From Poriferisulfidus sp965221375 (lineage in GTDB: Bacteria; Pseudomonadota; Gammaproteobacteria; Poriferisulfidales; Poriferisulfidaceae), in NCBI GenBank assembly GCA_965221375.1, contig OZ244883.1, positions 930,001-994,000 of the forward strand: 64,000 nt of DNA, read 5' to 3'. Both the position numbers and the translations under genes were made by a program. How positions within the stretch are numbered: the stretch's first letter is position 1; each line of letters begins with the position of its first letter. Of the stretch, positions 53,781 through 63,723 are shown piece by piece. Below the pieces are notes generated by a model that saw nothing but the letters and a program-made list of their open reading frames with translations, had not been told where the DNA came from and searched no databases.

Positions 53781-56700
53781 ATGCCGTATTCCTATACCGA
53801 AAAAAAGCGCATCCGTAAAAACTTCGGAAAGTTGAAAGATGTGCTTGATATTCCAGATATGTTGGCGGTTCAAACTGAATCGTATGACCGCTTTTTGCAG
53901 GTGGATGTGGATCAGAAAAAGCGTGAGGATTATGGAATCCAGGGCGTACTTAATTCAATCTTCCCGATCATCAGTCATCTGGGGCATATCGAACTGAAAT
54001 GTCTGGGTTATCGATTGGAGAAACCACGTTTTAGCGTACGGGAATGTCAGCGCCGCGGGCAGACCTACATGTCGCCTTTGAAAATCAAGACGCGGATGGA
54101 GATTTACGACAAGGATGTGCCCAAGGGAGGCACCCGCAAAATCAAGGAGGTCAAGCAGCAGGAAGTCTATTTGGGCGATATTCCCTTGATGACGGATACG
54201 GGCACTTTCGTCATTAATGGCACGGAGCGTGTGGTGGTGTCCCAGTTGCTGCAGTCTCCCGGGGTGATTTTCACTGACGACAAAGGCCGCAGCCATTCTT
54301 CCGGGAAAATCCTTCATCACGCCCGAATCAAGCCGGAATACGGTTCATGGCTGGAATTTGGGTTTGATCACAAGGATCTGCTGTATTTGCGGGTCGACAG
54401 TCGCCGCAAGATTCCGGCAACCATTTTGTTGCGCGCCATCGGAATGTCGGATGAGGAAATCCTGAAGGAATTTGCGACTCTGATTCCGATTCGCATGGAG
54501 CAATGGCGTGAAGTTCCTCTGATTGTTCTGAAAGACATCAAACTGACCTTCCCGTTGCTGGATGCGGGCAATCGCAAGGAAATATTGCCAAAAGGGCGAA
54601 AGCTTTCGAAAGCGACACTCGATAAATTGGCGCAGGAAGGGGTAGAGCATGTGTTGGTGCCGCAAGACTTTCTGCTCAAAACGTTTCCGAAACCGGCCGT
54701 CAAAATTCCGGAAGGCCCGGTCGATGCCAATGCGTGGGCAGGCAAAAAATTGCCGTTTCACTTGGTTCATGAAAACAAAATCGTCGCTCCTGCCGGCGAG
54801 CTTTTGACGAAAGCCAAAGCCAAGGGACTTCCCTCGGAATGTATGGCGGTTGAGGCCCCGTATGCCTGGAATGCTACGTACGCTTTTGATCCCGATGCGG
54901 GTCTTCAGATTCGACCGGCAACCCTGGAGGGTCAGGATGTGCCATTTCCGCTGGTGCGGGAAGGTCGCGTGGTGGCGAAAGAGGGGGTCAGTATCACCGC
55001 CGCACTGGCGCGCAAACTGATGGATGGCTGTGCAGTCGCGACTCCTCGAAGCAATCGTTTTTTCATTGCGATTGACCATATCGTAGGACAGAAACTGACC
55101 TTTGATTTAACGATTAACGACAAAGGTCAGGACCGTCTGTTGGTGCCTGCGGGGCGTATCGTGCAACCGATGCACGTGCAGCAGCTGAAAAAGGACAAGC
55201 AACTGGAGATTACGGTTCCCCCTTCCTATTTTTATGGAGCCGCACTGGCAGAGGATTTGTTTGATCCTGAGACCGGTGAAATCTACGAAAACTTCAGTTA
55301 CAACACGTTATTGACCGAAGAGAACATGGAGTCGCTGATGGCGTCTTCCATTGACAAGTTCTGGGCGATTCCCGCTTCCGAGGCGGGGCAGGGTGTTCCG
55401 GGCACCTTACGCACAGACGGTTTCACGTATCGTTCGCCTCCCTATAGCCTTGCGGACATTCGGCATCTGGCGCGTACTGAAATTTATCGAGTGTTGCGGC
55501 CCAGTGAGCCTATCACCAAGGAGACGGTGGAAAAACATTTCAACAGTCTGTTTTCTGATGGGGAGCGCTATAACTTGTCCGCCGTCGGTCGGATGCGATT
55601 GAATCGACGTCTTCGACGTGAGAGCATGGAAGGTCCCACCGTTTTGGAGAAAGACGACATTGTTGAGGTCATCAAGGAATTGATTGAGATTCAGCACGGG
55701 GGCAAGCCGGGCGACGATGTGGATCACTTGGGCAATCGTCGCGTGCGATGTGTGGGTGAGCAGGTTGAGCAGGCGTTCCGCACGGGATTGGCCCGGGTGC
55801 AGCGCGCCGTGAAAGAGCGGTTAACCCAGGTTGAGGCCGATGACCTGACGGTCCAGGATATGGTCAATGCCAAGCCGGTCTCCGCCGCCATCAAGGAGTT
55901 TTTCGGCTCCAGCCCGCTGTCGCAATTTATGGATCAGAACAATCCTCTGGCGGAAATTACCCACAAGCGACGTATTTCGGCATTGGGGCCCGGAGGCTTG
56001 ACCCGGGAACGTGCGGGGTTTGAGGTGCGCGACGTGCATCCCACCCATTACGGTCGCGTCTGCCCCATTGAAACGCCGGAAGGGCCGAATATTGGTCTAA
56101 TCAATTCTTTGGCGGTGTACGCCGAATTGGATCATTTCGGCTTTTTGGTGACGCCGTATCGCAAGGTCAAGGATGGCCAGGCCACCAACGAAATCCATTA
56201 TCTCTCGGCCATCGAAGAGGGCGACTGTGTTATCGCGCAGGCCAACGCCAGCTTGGACAAAGAAGGCCGTTTTACGAATCAGTTGGTTTCATGTCGGCAT
56301 CAGAAGGAATTCACACTGGCGCCGCCGGAAAAAATCGATTACATGGATGTGTCGCCCCGCCAGATTGTGTCGGTGGCGGCCGCTTTAATCCCGTTTTTGG
56401 AGCATGACGATGCAAACCGTGCTTTGATGGGCTCCAACATGCTGCGTCAGGCTGTCCCCACATTGCGTGCCGAAAAGCCGCTGGTGGGAACGGGCATGGA
56501 ACGTCATGTGGCTCGAAACTCCGGGGCGATGATCATGGCCGACAAGGCCGGGGTCGTGCACGATGTGGATGCGAATCGCATTGTGGTGCGCGTGGATGAC
56601 GAAACAACGGACCAAAAAGAGGATGAAATCAAGTCCGGTGTTGAAATCTACAACTTAAAGAAATATATCCGCTCTAACCAGAGTACCTGCATCAATCAGC

Positions 56701-58466
56701 GCCCGCGTGTGGGGCCGGGAGACCGCATCGAAGTGGGGGATGTGCTGGCGGACGGATCGGCGACGGACCTGGGCGAGATGGCGGTGGGGCAGAACATGCT
56801 GGTCGCTTTCATGCCTTGGAATGGTTACAACTTCGAAGATTCCATCGTGCTCTCGGAGCGTGTCCTGGAGGAGGATCGGTTTACCACCATTCACATTGAG
56901 GAGCTGTCGTGCGTGGCGCGCGATACCAAACTGGGCTCGGAGGAAATCACGGCGGATATCCCGAATGTGAGTGAAGGCCTGCTGGCCAAACTCGATGAAT
57001 GTGGCGTGGTGTACCTGGGCGCTGAAGTGTCCCCCGGAGATATTCTTGTCGGGAAGGTGACGCCGAAAGGTGAGACGCAGCTGACGCCGGAAGAAAAGTT
57101 ACTGCGGGCCATCTTTGGTGAAAAAGCGTCCGAGGTTAAAGATACGTCGTTGCGTGTGCCTTCCGGAATGGAAGGGACCGTCATTGACGTGCAGGTGTTT
57201 ACTCGCGAGGGAGAAGAGAAAGACGAGCGCGCTCATGAAGTCGAAACCATTGAAATCGAGCAGGTGCAGAAGAATGCCGCCGATACTCTGCAGATTCACG
57301 AAAACGACTTTTATCGTCGGGCTTCGGAATTGATGGTTGGGAAGATGGCCGACAAAGGCCCGGGCAAAAAGAAAGCCTTCAAGATCACGGAAGCTTATTT
57401 GAATGACCTGGATCGATCGGACTGGTTCAAGATCGTGCTGCGCCAGGAAGCTTTGAATCGCAAGCTGGAGAAACTGCAGAAGAATCTGAAGGAAAAGAAA
57501 ACCGAATTGAACCGGTTTGTGGAAGAGCAGAAAAACAAGATTGAGGCCGGCAGTGAGTTATCGCCGGGAGTGCTGAAGACGGTTAAGGTATCGCTTGCGG
57601 TTAAGCGGCGTATGCAGCCGGGCGACAAGATGGCCGGTCGTCACGGAAACAAAGGCGTGGTTTCCATGGTGGTGCCGGTTGAGGACATGCCGTACATGGA
57701 AGACGGCACTCCGGTGGATATCGTGCTGAATCCTCTTGGTGTGCCTTCCCGTATGAATGTTGGGCAGGTGCTGGAAACTCACTTGGGCTGGGCCGCAAAA
57801 ACCTTGGGCCGCCAAGTGCGCGAGTTGCTGGAGAATGTGGGCAAAGTGACAGAACTGCGCAAGCATTTGGAGCATATTTACGACGTGAAATTGAGCGGTC
57901 TGAATTCCGATGAAACGCGCGTTTTGGCCCAGAATTTGAGTGAAGGCATCCCGATCAGCACTCCGGTTTTTGACGGCGCCCAGGAAGATGAAGTCAAGGC
58001 GATGTTGAAGCTCGCCAATCTTCCGGCGAGTGGCCAAACCCGCCTGCGGGATGGCCGCACCGGGAATTTGTTTGATCGCGATGTCACCGTGGGCTACATG
58101 TACATGTTGAAGTTGAACCACTTGGTGGATGACAAGATGCATGCCCGCTCCACAGGACCTTACGGGCTGGTGACGCAGCAGCCGCTGGGTGGTAAAGCCC
58201 AGTTTGGTGGACAGCGCTTTGGTGAAATGGAGGTCTGGGCGCTGGAGGCCTACGGGGCGAGTTACACCCTGCAGGAAATGCTCACAGTCAAGTCGGATGA
58301 TGTGGAAGGGCGCAACCGTGTCTACAAGAACATCATCGCGGATGAATTGGACTTCCAGGCATCTTTGCCGGAGTCCTTCAACGTATTGCTGCGCGAGGTT
58401 CGTGCCTTGGGCATCAACATTGATATGGAACGCGAACGGGGCGGCTTGTTGCCCCCTAGTTTGTAA
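53781..58466 (+). CDS. rpoB: RNA polymerase beta subunit with enlarged SI1 insertion
   Basis: 1561 residues against 1342 in E. coli. The ATG at 53781 (MPYSYTEKKRIRKNFG) follows GAGGT; a TTG frame to 53754 is not needed. Conserved: FINGTERVVVSQL, the rifampicin region SSPLSQFMDQNNPLAEITHKRRISALGPGGL (in parts) without obvious resistance changes, and GDKMAGRHGNKGV. The extra length is at residues about 235-530, the place of E. coli SI1. There, module-like units start near 268, 333, 395, 452 and 499, each with a G-R-x-(I/L)-x3-(H/T) type loop followed by a VP- or TP-ending strand. SI2 is of normal size. Confidence 0.97.
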   Translation: MPYSYTEKKRIRKNFGKLKDVLDIPDMLAVQTESYDRFLQVDVDQKKREDYGIQGVLNSIFPIISHLGHIELKCLGYRLEKPRFSVRECQRRGQTYMSPLKIKTRMEIYDKDVPKGGTRKIKEVKQQEVYLGDIPLMTDTGTFVINGTERVVVSQLLQSPGVIFTDDKGRSHSSGKILHHARIKPEYGSWLEFGFDHKDLLYLRVDSRRKIPATILLRAIGMSDEEILKEFATLIPIRMEQWREVPLIVLKDIKLTFPLLDAGNRKEILPKGRKLSKATLDKLAQEGVEHVLVPQDFLLKTFPKPAVKIPEGPVDANAWAGKKLPFHLVHENKIVAPAGELLTKAKAKGLPSECMAVEAPYAWNATYAFDPDAGLQIRPATLEGQDVPFPLVREGRVVAKEGVSITAALARKLMDGCAVATPRSNRFFIAIDHIVGQKLTFDLTINDKGQDRLLVPAGRIVQPMHVQQLKKDKQLEITVPPSYFYGAALAEDLFDPETGEIYENFSYNTLLTEENMESLMASSIDKFWAIPASEAGQGVPGTLRTDGFTYRSPPYSLADIRHLARTEIYRVLRPSEPITKETVEKHFNSLFSDGERYNLSAVGRMRLNRRLRRESMEGPTVLEKDDIVEVIKELIEIQHGGKPGDDVDHLGNRRVRCVGEQVEQAFRTGLARVQRAVKERLTQVEADDLTVQDMVNAKPVSAAIKEFFGSSPLSQFMDQNNPLAEITHKRRISALGPGGLTRERAGFEVRDVHPTHYGRVCPIETPEGPNIGLINSLAVYAELDHFGFLVTPYRKVKDGQATNEIHYLSAIEEGDCVIAQANASLDKEGRFTNQLVSCRHQKEFTLAPPEKIDYMDVSPRQIVSVAAALIPFLEHDDANRALMGSNMLRQAVPTLRAEKPLVGTGMERHVARNSGAMIMADKAGVVHDVDANRIVVRVDDETTDQKEDEIKSGVEIYNLKKYIRSNQSTCINQRPRVGPGDRIEVGDVLADGSATDLGEMAVGQNMLVAFMPWNGYNFEDSIVLSERVLEEDRFTTIHIEELSCVARDTKLGSEEITADIPNVSEGLLAKLDECGVVYLGAEVSPGDILVGKVTPKGETQLTPEEKLLRAIFGEKASEVKDTSLRVPSGMEGTVIDVQVFTREGEEKDERAHEVETIEIEQVQKNAADTLQIHENDFYRRASELMVGKMADKGPGKKKAFKITEAYLNDLDRSDWFKIVLRQEALNRKLEKLQKNLKEKKTELNRFVEEQKNKIEAGSELSPGVLKTVKVSLAVKRRMQPGDKMAGRHGNKGVVSMVVPVEDMPYMEDGTPVDIVLNPLGVPSRMNVGQVLETHLGWAAKTLGRQVRELLENVGKVTELRKHLEHIYDVKLSGLNSDETRVLAQNLSEGIPISTPVFDGAQEDEVKAMLKLANLPASGQTRLRDGRTGNLFDRDVTVGYMYMLKLNHLVDDKMHARSTGPYGLVTQQPLGGKAQFGGQRFGEMEVWALEAYGASYTLQEMLTVKSDDVEGRNRVYKNIIADELDFQASLPESFNVLLREVRALGINIDMERERGGLLPPSL

Positions 58467-58490
58467 TCGCCGGATCAGGAGAGAATAAGC

Positions 58491-61400
58491 ATGAAAGAGC
58501 CGTTCAATCTGCTTCGCCAAGGGGGCGAGCCGACCGATTTCAATGCGATTCGGATCGGTTTGCCGTCACCCGATGCAATCCATGCCTGGTCACACGGGGA
58601 AGTCAAGAAACCGGAGACGATCAATTACCGCACCTACAAACCCGAGCGCGATGGTTTGTGCTGTGCCCGCATTTTCGGCCCCATCAAGGACTACGAATGT
58701 CTGTGCGGGAAATACAAGCGCCTGAAGCATCGGGGCGTGGTTTGCGAGAAGTGCGGCGTAGAAGTGACGCGCGCTCGCGAACGGCGCAAACGCATGGGGC
58801 ATATCGATCTGGCGAATCCGGTCGTTCATGTCTGGTATCTCAAATCCTTGCCGTCGCGCATCGGTTTGATGCTGGAGATGACGCTGCCGGATTTGGAGAA
58901 AGTGCTGACGTATGAGCGCTACGTTGTCACCCGTGGCGGCAAAACCATGCAACCGGCGGCCAATCAAGCCGTGTTGCGGGTTTTGGACAAAGTATTCAAC
59001 GACCAGCCCGTTGAACGTTTTGACCTGATTTCACTGTTGGGACAGAAAGGGCATCAGGCTCCCGTTACCGGACAGTATCTCAGCAAGCAAGAGTATCTCG
59101 AATGCGATGCCAATCGTCCGCGCTACGGTGCCGATGGGGGTGATTTTGAGACCATGATGGGTGCGGAAGCAATCCAAATGAGTCTAAAGAACATGGATTT
59201 GCGGAGAGAACTCGAGAAAATCTTTGAGGAGTTGTATCCGGGATTCCGCATTTATATTTGGTTATATCAGCGCCTTACTGAAGAACAGAACATGCGGCTG
59301 CCGGAAGAGCGCGGCGAGTATGAAGAGTTGCTCAAGCAATTGCCGACCGGTTTTCGCGGCTATATGCGCGTATTGGACGAGTTGAAATTGAAACTGCGCA
59401 TGCCGAAGGAACGGCATGAGTACAAAGACCTTCTCGTGGATTTGGGCATGCACATCCCAAAGGTCAAGGAGTGCGGGTCTTTCTTCAATGAGTGCGATCA
59501 CTTTTTCCAGGAAATACTGGCGCATATGCCGGAAGAAGCGGCAGAGCGCGACCAGTTTCTCAAGGTCTGCAAGAAAACTTCCGAACGGTTTGCTACCTAT
59601 CAGCGGATTCTTCAGGACGCGCGCTATGAAGTAGCCGCCGGTGCATCGAAGAAGGCACCGTCTTCCGGGCCCATTAAAAATTGCGAGAAATTTGTTCGCG
59701 CCTGCCAGGAAGCTTGGTTGAATTTCGACGAGCATGAAAAGATTGTTGAAAGCCTGGGCGACCTGTTGCCGGAAGGGCTCAGTGACGAAATCACCCAAAG
59801 ATGTGAGCAGGCCATCACGGAGTTGAAGACTATTTCCGGGCGTGAGCGCAAGGATTACGCACAGTTCTGTCGTCGTTGCGATGCTGTTTTGGACGCAATT
59901 AATGCCGCACCCGTGGATCGCAGAAAGTATGAACAGGTCCTGAAGGTCAGTAAGAAGATTCATGACAAAAGTTCAGAATTCGATTCATATGATGAATTGC
60001 TTTCCCGACTCGCGACGCAACCTCCCACCACGCGGGAAGAATACGAAAGCGTGTTGGAAGCACTCGACAAAGTACTCAGCGAATCCGCCAAAAAGCGTTT
60101 GTTGAAACGTTTGGATCTGTGTTGCGCGTTTCTGCGCACCCGCGACAAGCCGGAGTGGATGGTGCTCACGGTGTTGCCCGTGCTACCGCCGGATTTACGG
60201 CCGCTGGTGCCCTTGGAAGGAGGGCGCTTTGCCACATCGGATCTAAACGATTTGTACCGACGGGTCATCAATCGTAACAATCGTCTGCGTCGATTGTTGG
60301 ACTTGGGTGCTCCGGACATCATTATCTGCAACGAAAAACGTATGCTGCAGGAGGCGGTGGATGCACTGCTGGATAATGGCCGGCGAGGTCGACCGGTCAC
60401 CGGTTCCAACAAGCGCAAACTGAAATCATTGGCCGAAGTCATCAAGGGCAAACAGGGACGGTTCCGCCAGAATCTGTTGGGCAAACGTGTCGATTATTCC
60501 GGCCGTTCCGTCATTGTGGTGGGTCCGACGTTGAAGCTGCATCAATGCGGCCTTCCCAAGAAAATGGCTTTGGAATTGTTCAAGCCGTTTATCATCGGCA
60601 AACTGCAGGTGCAAGGACAGGCGTCGACCATCAAGGCGGCGCGCAAGCAAGTCGAGCGAGAAGGTCCGGAAGTCTGGGATATTCTCAGCGATGTGATTCG
60701 TGAGCACCCGGTCTTACTCAACCGTGCGCCGACGCTGCACCGCTTGGGCATCCAGGCTTTTGAGCCGGTTTTGATTGAAGGTAAAGCCATCCAGCTTCAC
60801 CCCCTGGTCTGCACGGCATTCAACGCCGACTTCGATGGGGACCAGATGGCTGTTCATGTGCCTTTGTCAATTGAGGCGCAATTGGAAGCGCGCGCATTGA
60901 TGATGTCCACCAACAACGTGCTGTCACCGGCGAGTGGCACCCCGATTATCGTGCCGTCTCAGGACATCGTATTAGGCCTCTACTACATGACTCGCAAGCG
61001 GGTCAATGTCAAAGGTGAAGGCATGATTCTGGTGGATATTGACGAAGTGAAACGCGCGTATGACACTGAAAATGTTGAGTTGCATGCGCAAATCCAGGTG
61101 CGACTGCCGCAACCGGATGGTTCACTCAAACGTGTGGAGACGACGGTGGGACGGGCGCTGCTTGCGGGGATTCTGCCGAAAGGATTACCGTTTGATCTCA
61201 TCAATCGCGACATGAACAAACGAGCTATTTCGGAGGCCATCGATACCTGTTATCGCCTGTTAGGCCTCAAGGAGACGGTGGTATTCTGCGACCGTCTGAT
61301 GTATGCCGGCTTTGAGTATTCGACGATTGCCAGCATTTCGTTCGGTGTCGACGACATGGTGGTTCCGGAAGAGAAGGTTGCGATTTTGGACAATGCCGAA

Positions 61401-63656
61401 CAGGCCGTGGCGGAAATTGAGCGGCAATACGAGCGTGGTTTGTTGACCAACGACGAACGCCGCAACAAGGTCGTGGATTGCTGGTCGCAAGCGAATGACG
61501 ATATCGCCATCCGGATGATGCAGCGTCTGGAGCATGAGGAAGTGGTCGACAGCGAAGGGAATCGGGTCACCCAACCTTCCTTCAACTCCATTTACATGAT
61601 GTCGGATTCCGGTGCCCGAGGCTCAAAGGCGCAGATTCGTCAGCTGGCGGGGATGCGCGGTTTGATGACCAAGCCGGACAGCACGATTATTGAAACGCCG
61701 ATCACGGCAAATTTCCGTGAAGGCCTGAATATTCTGCAGTACTTTATTTCCACCCATGGCGCTCGCAAGGGTTTGACGGATACTGCACTGAAGACTGCAA
61801 ATTCCGGATACTTGACGCGCCGACTGGTTGATGTGGCACAAGATTTTGTTGTGACTGAAGATGACTGCGGCACGACGGATGGTCTTGTACTGCGCTCTAT
61901 CATTGAAGGCGCCGATGTGGTGGAAACACTGGAAGAGCGGGTCTTGGGTCGTGTCACGGCCGAAGACACGTTTGGCCATGACGGCGAATTGCTGATTCCG
62001 GCAGGAACATTGCTGGATGAGGAATGGGTTGCGAAAATCGATGGCTGGGGATTGACCGAATTGAAGGTTCGTTCCAGCGTAACCTGCAACACGCTTCGCG
62101 GCGTTTGCGCCAAATGCTATGGACGCGATTTGGCCCGAGGCGTTCTGGTGACACGCGGGGAAGCCGTCGGAGTGATTGCCGCACAATCAATCGGCGAACC
62201 CGGCACCCAGTTGACGATGCGGACCTTCCATATCGGGGGCGCCTTCAGCGGAGCCGTAACGGCGGTGAGCAACATCACGGTGCGCAATGGGGGCACTATT
62301 CGCTCACGTGCCTTGGAGACGTTACCGCGCGACAAGGATGCGTGGCTCGTGACCTCGCGCTCCAGTGAGTTGATTGTCACCGATGATCATGGACGTGAGC
62401 AGGAAGTCTATTACGTGCCGTACGGGGCGACTTTGCGTGTCCAGGATGGCGACGAAGTTGTGAGCGGGCAGGAAGTTGCCAGCTGGGATCCGCATATCCG
62501 GCCACTGCTGGCGGATGCGAATGGTTATGTGCGCCTGGTGGATTTTGTCGATGGCGATACGATCAGTTCCACCCGTGATGAGGTGACAGGTCTGTCCAGC
62601 ATTCGGGTATTGGATGCGAAAGACCGGCCACCGGCAGGGCGAACCATGGCGCCTGCAATCGAATTGGTGGACAAGCAGGGCAAAGCCATTCCTTTTGAAG
62701 GAACGGAAAAGGCGATTCACTACACCTTACCCGCCCACGCGGTCATCAATTTGAAAAACAATGACCAAGTCAAACGCGGAGACGTGCTCGCCAAAATCCC
62801 GTTACCGACACGAACCCAGTCGGGCGATATCACGGGTGGTTTGCCTCGCGTCGTGGATTTGTTCGAAGCGCGCAGCAAAGAAAAAGTCAGTGCAGTATTG
62901 GCTGAAACCGACGGCGTGGTCAGTTATGGCGGCGAGATTCGGAATAAGCAGCGACTCTATATCACCGCGGATGATGATTCGGTGACAGAGATGCAGATTC
63001 CGCGCGCCAGTTACATCAACGTGTTTGAAGGAGCCCGAGTGAAACGAGGCGAAGTGCTGGTTGACGGGGAACTCAATTCTCATGATGTGCTGCGCTTGCG
63101 GGGCCTCGAAGCGCTTACCGAGCATATCGTGCAGAAGATCCAGGATGTTTATCGTCTGCAGGGTGTGAAGATCAACGATAAGCACATCGAAGTGATTATT
63201 CGACAGATGCTCCGGAAAGTGCGGATTATGGATCCGGGCGGTTCTTCCTATCGTCCCGACGAGTTGGTCGAGCACGCACGGGCGGTCGTAAAAAATCGCG
63301 AATTGCCGGACGAGCAGCAGATCGGGTATGAGCCAGCTCTCCAGGGCATCGCCAAATCTTCGCTGAGTCGCGAATCATTTATTTCGGCGGCATCCTTCCA
63401 GGAAACGACCAAGATTCTGGTGGAGGCCAGCATTCGCAATGATCGTGACGAAATGTTCGGACTCAAGGAGAATGTTGTTGTGGGCCGACTGATTCCGGCG
63501 GGAACCGGTTTGACCTACCACATCGAACGTCGCAAAAAGCAAGAGCCTGAGAGCGATCTGACGTTGGATGATCTTCAGGCTGCAGCAGAGGCACATGAGG
63601 CGGAGACTAAAGCAGCCGCGATGGCGGAAGTAGGCGAAGCGACGCCGTTCGCTTAA
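58491..63656 (+). CDS. rpoC: RNA polymerase beta' subunit with large clamp insertion
   Basis: 1721 residues against 1407 in E. coli. Zinc site 1 is Cys70/72/85/88; the active-site NADFDGDQMAVH has its Asp triad at 780/782/784; GEAVGVIAAQSIGEPGTQLTMRTFH is the bridge-helix/trigger-loop region in parts; the SI3 insertion is present. Between LKNMDLRRELEK and KKRLLKRLDLCC, at about residues 244-530, lies an insertion of about 285 residues where E. coli has only some 15-20. It is helical and charged, with repeated EYEELL, EYKDLL, KYEQVL, SYDELL and EYESVL motifs. Gene order rpoB-rpoC is normal. Confidence 0.97.
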   Translation: MKEPFNLLRQGGEPTDFNAIRIGLPSPDAIHAWSHGEVKKPETINYRTYKPERDGLCCARIFGPIKDYECLCGKYKRLKHRGVVCEKCGVEVTRARERRKRMGHIDLANPVVHVWYLKSLPSRIGLMLEMTLPDLEKVLTYERYVVTRGGKTMQPAANQAVLRVLDKVFNDQPVERFDLISLLGQKGHQAPVTGQYLSKQEYLECDANRPRYGADGGDFETMMGAEAIQMSLKNMDLRRELEKIFEELYPGFRIYIWLYQRLTEEQNMRLPEERGEYEELLKQLPTGFRGYMRVLDELKLKLRMPKERHEYKDLLVDLGMHIPKVKECGSFFNECDHFFQEILAHMPEEAAERDQFLKVCKKTSERFATYQRILQDARYEVAAGASKKAPSSGPIKNCEKFVRACQEAWLNFDEHEKIVESLGDLLPEGLSDEITQRCEQAITELKTISGRERKDYAQFCRRCDAVLDAINAAPVDRRKYEQVLKVSKKIHDKSSEFDSYDELLSRLATQPPTTREEYESVLEALDKVLSESAKKRLLKRLDLCCAFLRTRDKPEWMVLTVLPVLPPDLRPLVPLEGGRFATSDLNDLYRRVINRNNRLRRLLDLGAPDIIICNEKRMLQEAVDALLDNGRRGRPVTGSNKRKLKSLAEVIKGKQGRFRQNLLGKRVDYSGRSVIVVGPTLKLHQCGLPKKMALELFKPFIIGKLQVQGQASTIKAARKQVEREGPEVWDILSDVIREHPVLLNRAPTLHRLGIQAFEPVLIEGKAIQLHPLVCTAFNADFDGDQMAVHVPLSIEAQLEARALMMSTNNVLSPASGTPIIVPSQDIVLGLYYMTRKRVNVKGEGMILVDIDEVKRAYDTENVELHAQIQVRLPQPDGSLKRVETTVGRALLAGILPKGLPFDLINRDMNKRAISEAIDTCYRLLGLKETVVFCDRLMYAGFEYSTIASISFGVDDMVVPEEKVAILDNAEQAVAEIERQYERGLLTNDERRNKVVDCWSQANDDIAIRMMQRLEHEEVVDSEGNRVTQPSFNSIYMMSDSGARGSKAQIRQLAGMRGLMTKPDSTIIETPITANFREGLNILQYFISTHGARKGLTDTALKTANSGYLTRRLVDVAQDFVVTEDDCGTTDGLVLRSIIEGADVVETLEERVLGRVTAEDTFGHDGELLIPAGTLLDEEWVAKIDGWGLTELKVRSSVTCNTLRGVCAKCYGRDLARGVLVTRGEAVGVIAAQSIGEPGTQLTMRTFHIGGAFSGAVTAVSNITVRNGGTIRSRALETLPRDKDAWLVTSRSSELIVTDDHGREQEVYYVPYGATLRVQDGDEVVSGQEVASWDPHIRPLLADANGYVRLVDFVDGDTISSTRDEVTGLSSIRVLDAKDRPPAGRTMAPAIELVDKQGKAIPFEGTEKAIHYTLPAHAVINLKNNDQVKRGDVLAKIPLPTRTQSGDITGGLPRVVDLFEARSKEKVSAVLAETDGVVSYGGEIRNKQRLYITADDDSVTEMQIPRASYINVFEGARVKRGEVLVDGELNSHDVLRLRGLEALTEHIVQKIQDVYRLQGVKINDKHIEVIIRQMLRKVRIMDPGGSSYRPDELVEHARAVVKNRELPDEQQIGYEPALQGIAKSSLSRESFISAASFQETTKILVEASIRNDRDEMFGLKENVVVGRLIPAGTGLTYHIERRKKQEPESDLTLDDLQAAAEAHEAETKAAAMAEVGEATPFA

Positions 63657-63723
63657 GCGTATCTACTTTTTCTGCCGGCCGTAACAGGGTGCGGTAATAT
63701 TTGAGTGCTTGAGTTTTTGTACC

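Noticed and set aside
57558..58520. 320-codon frame opposite rpoB
   Set aside because: Antisense shadow of a highly conserved gene; His-rich and without any domain.
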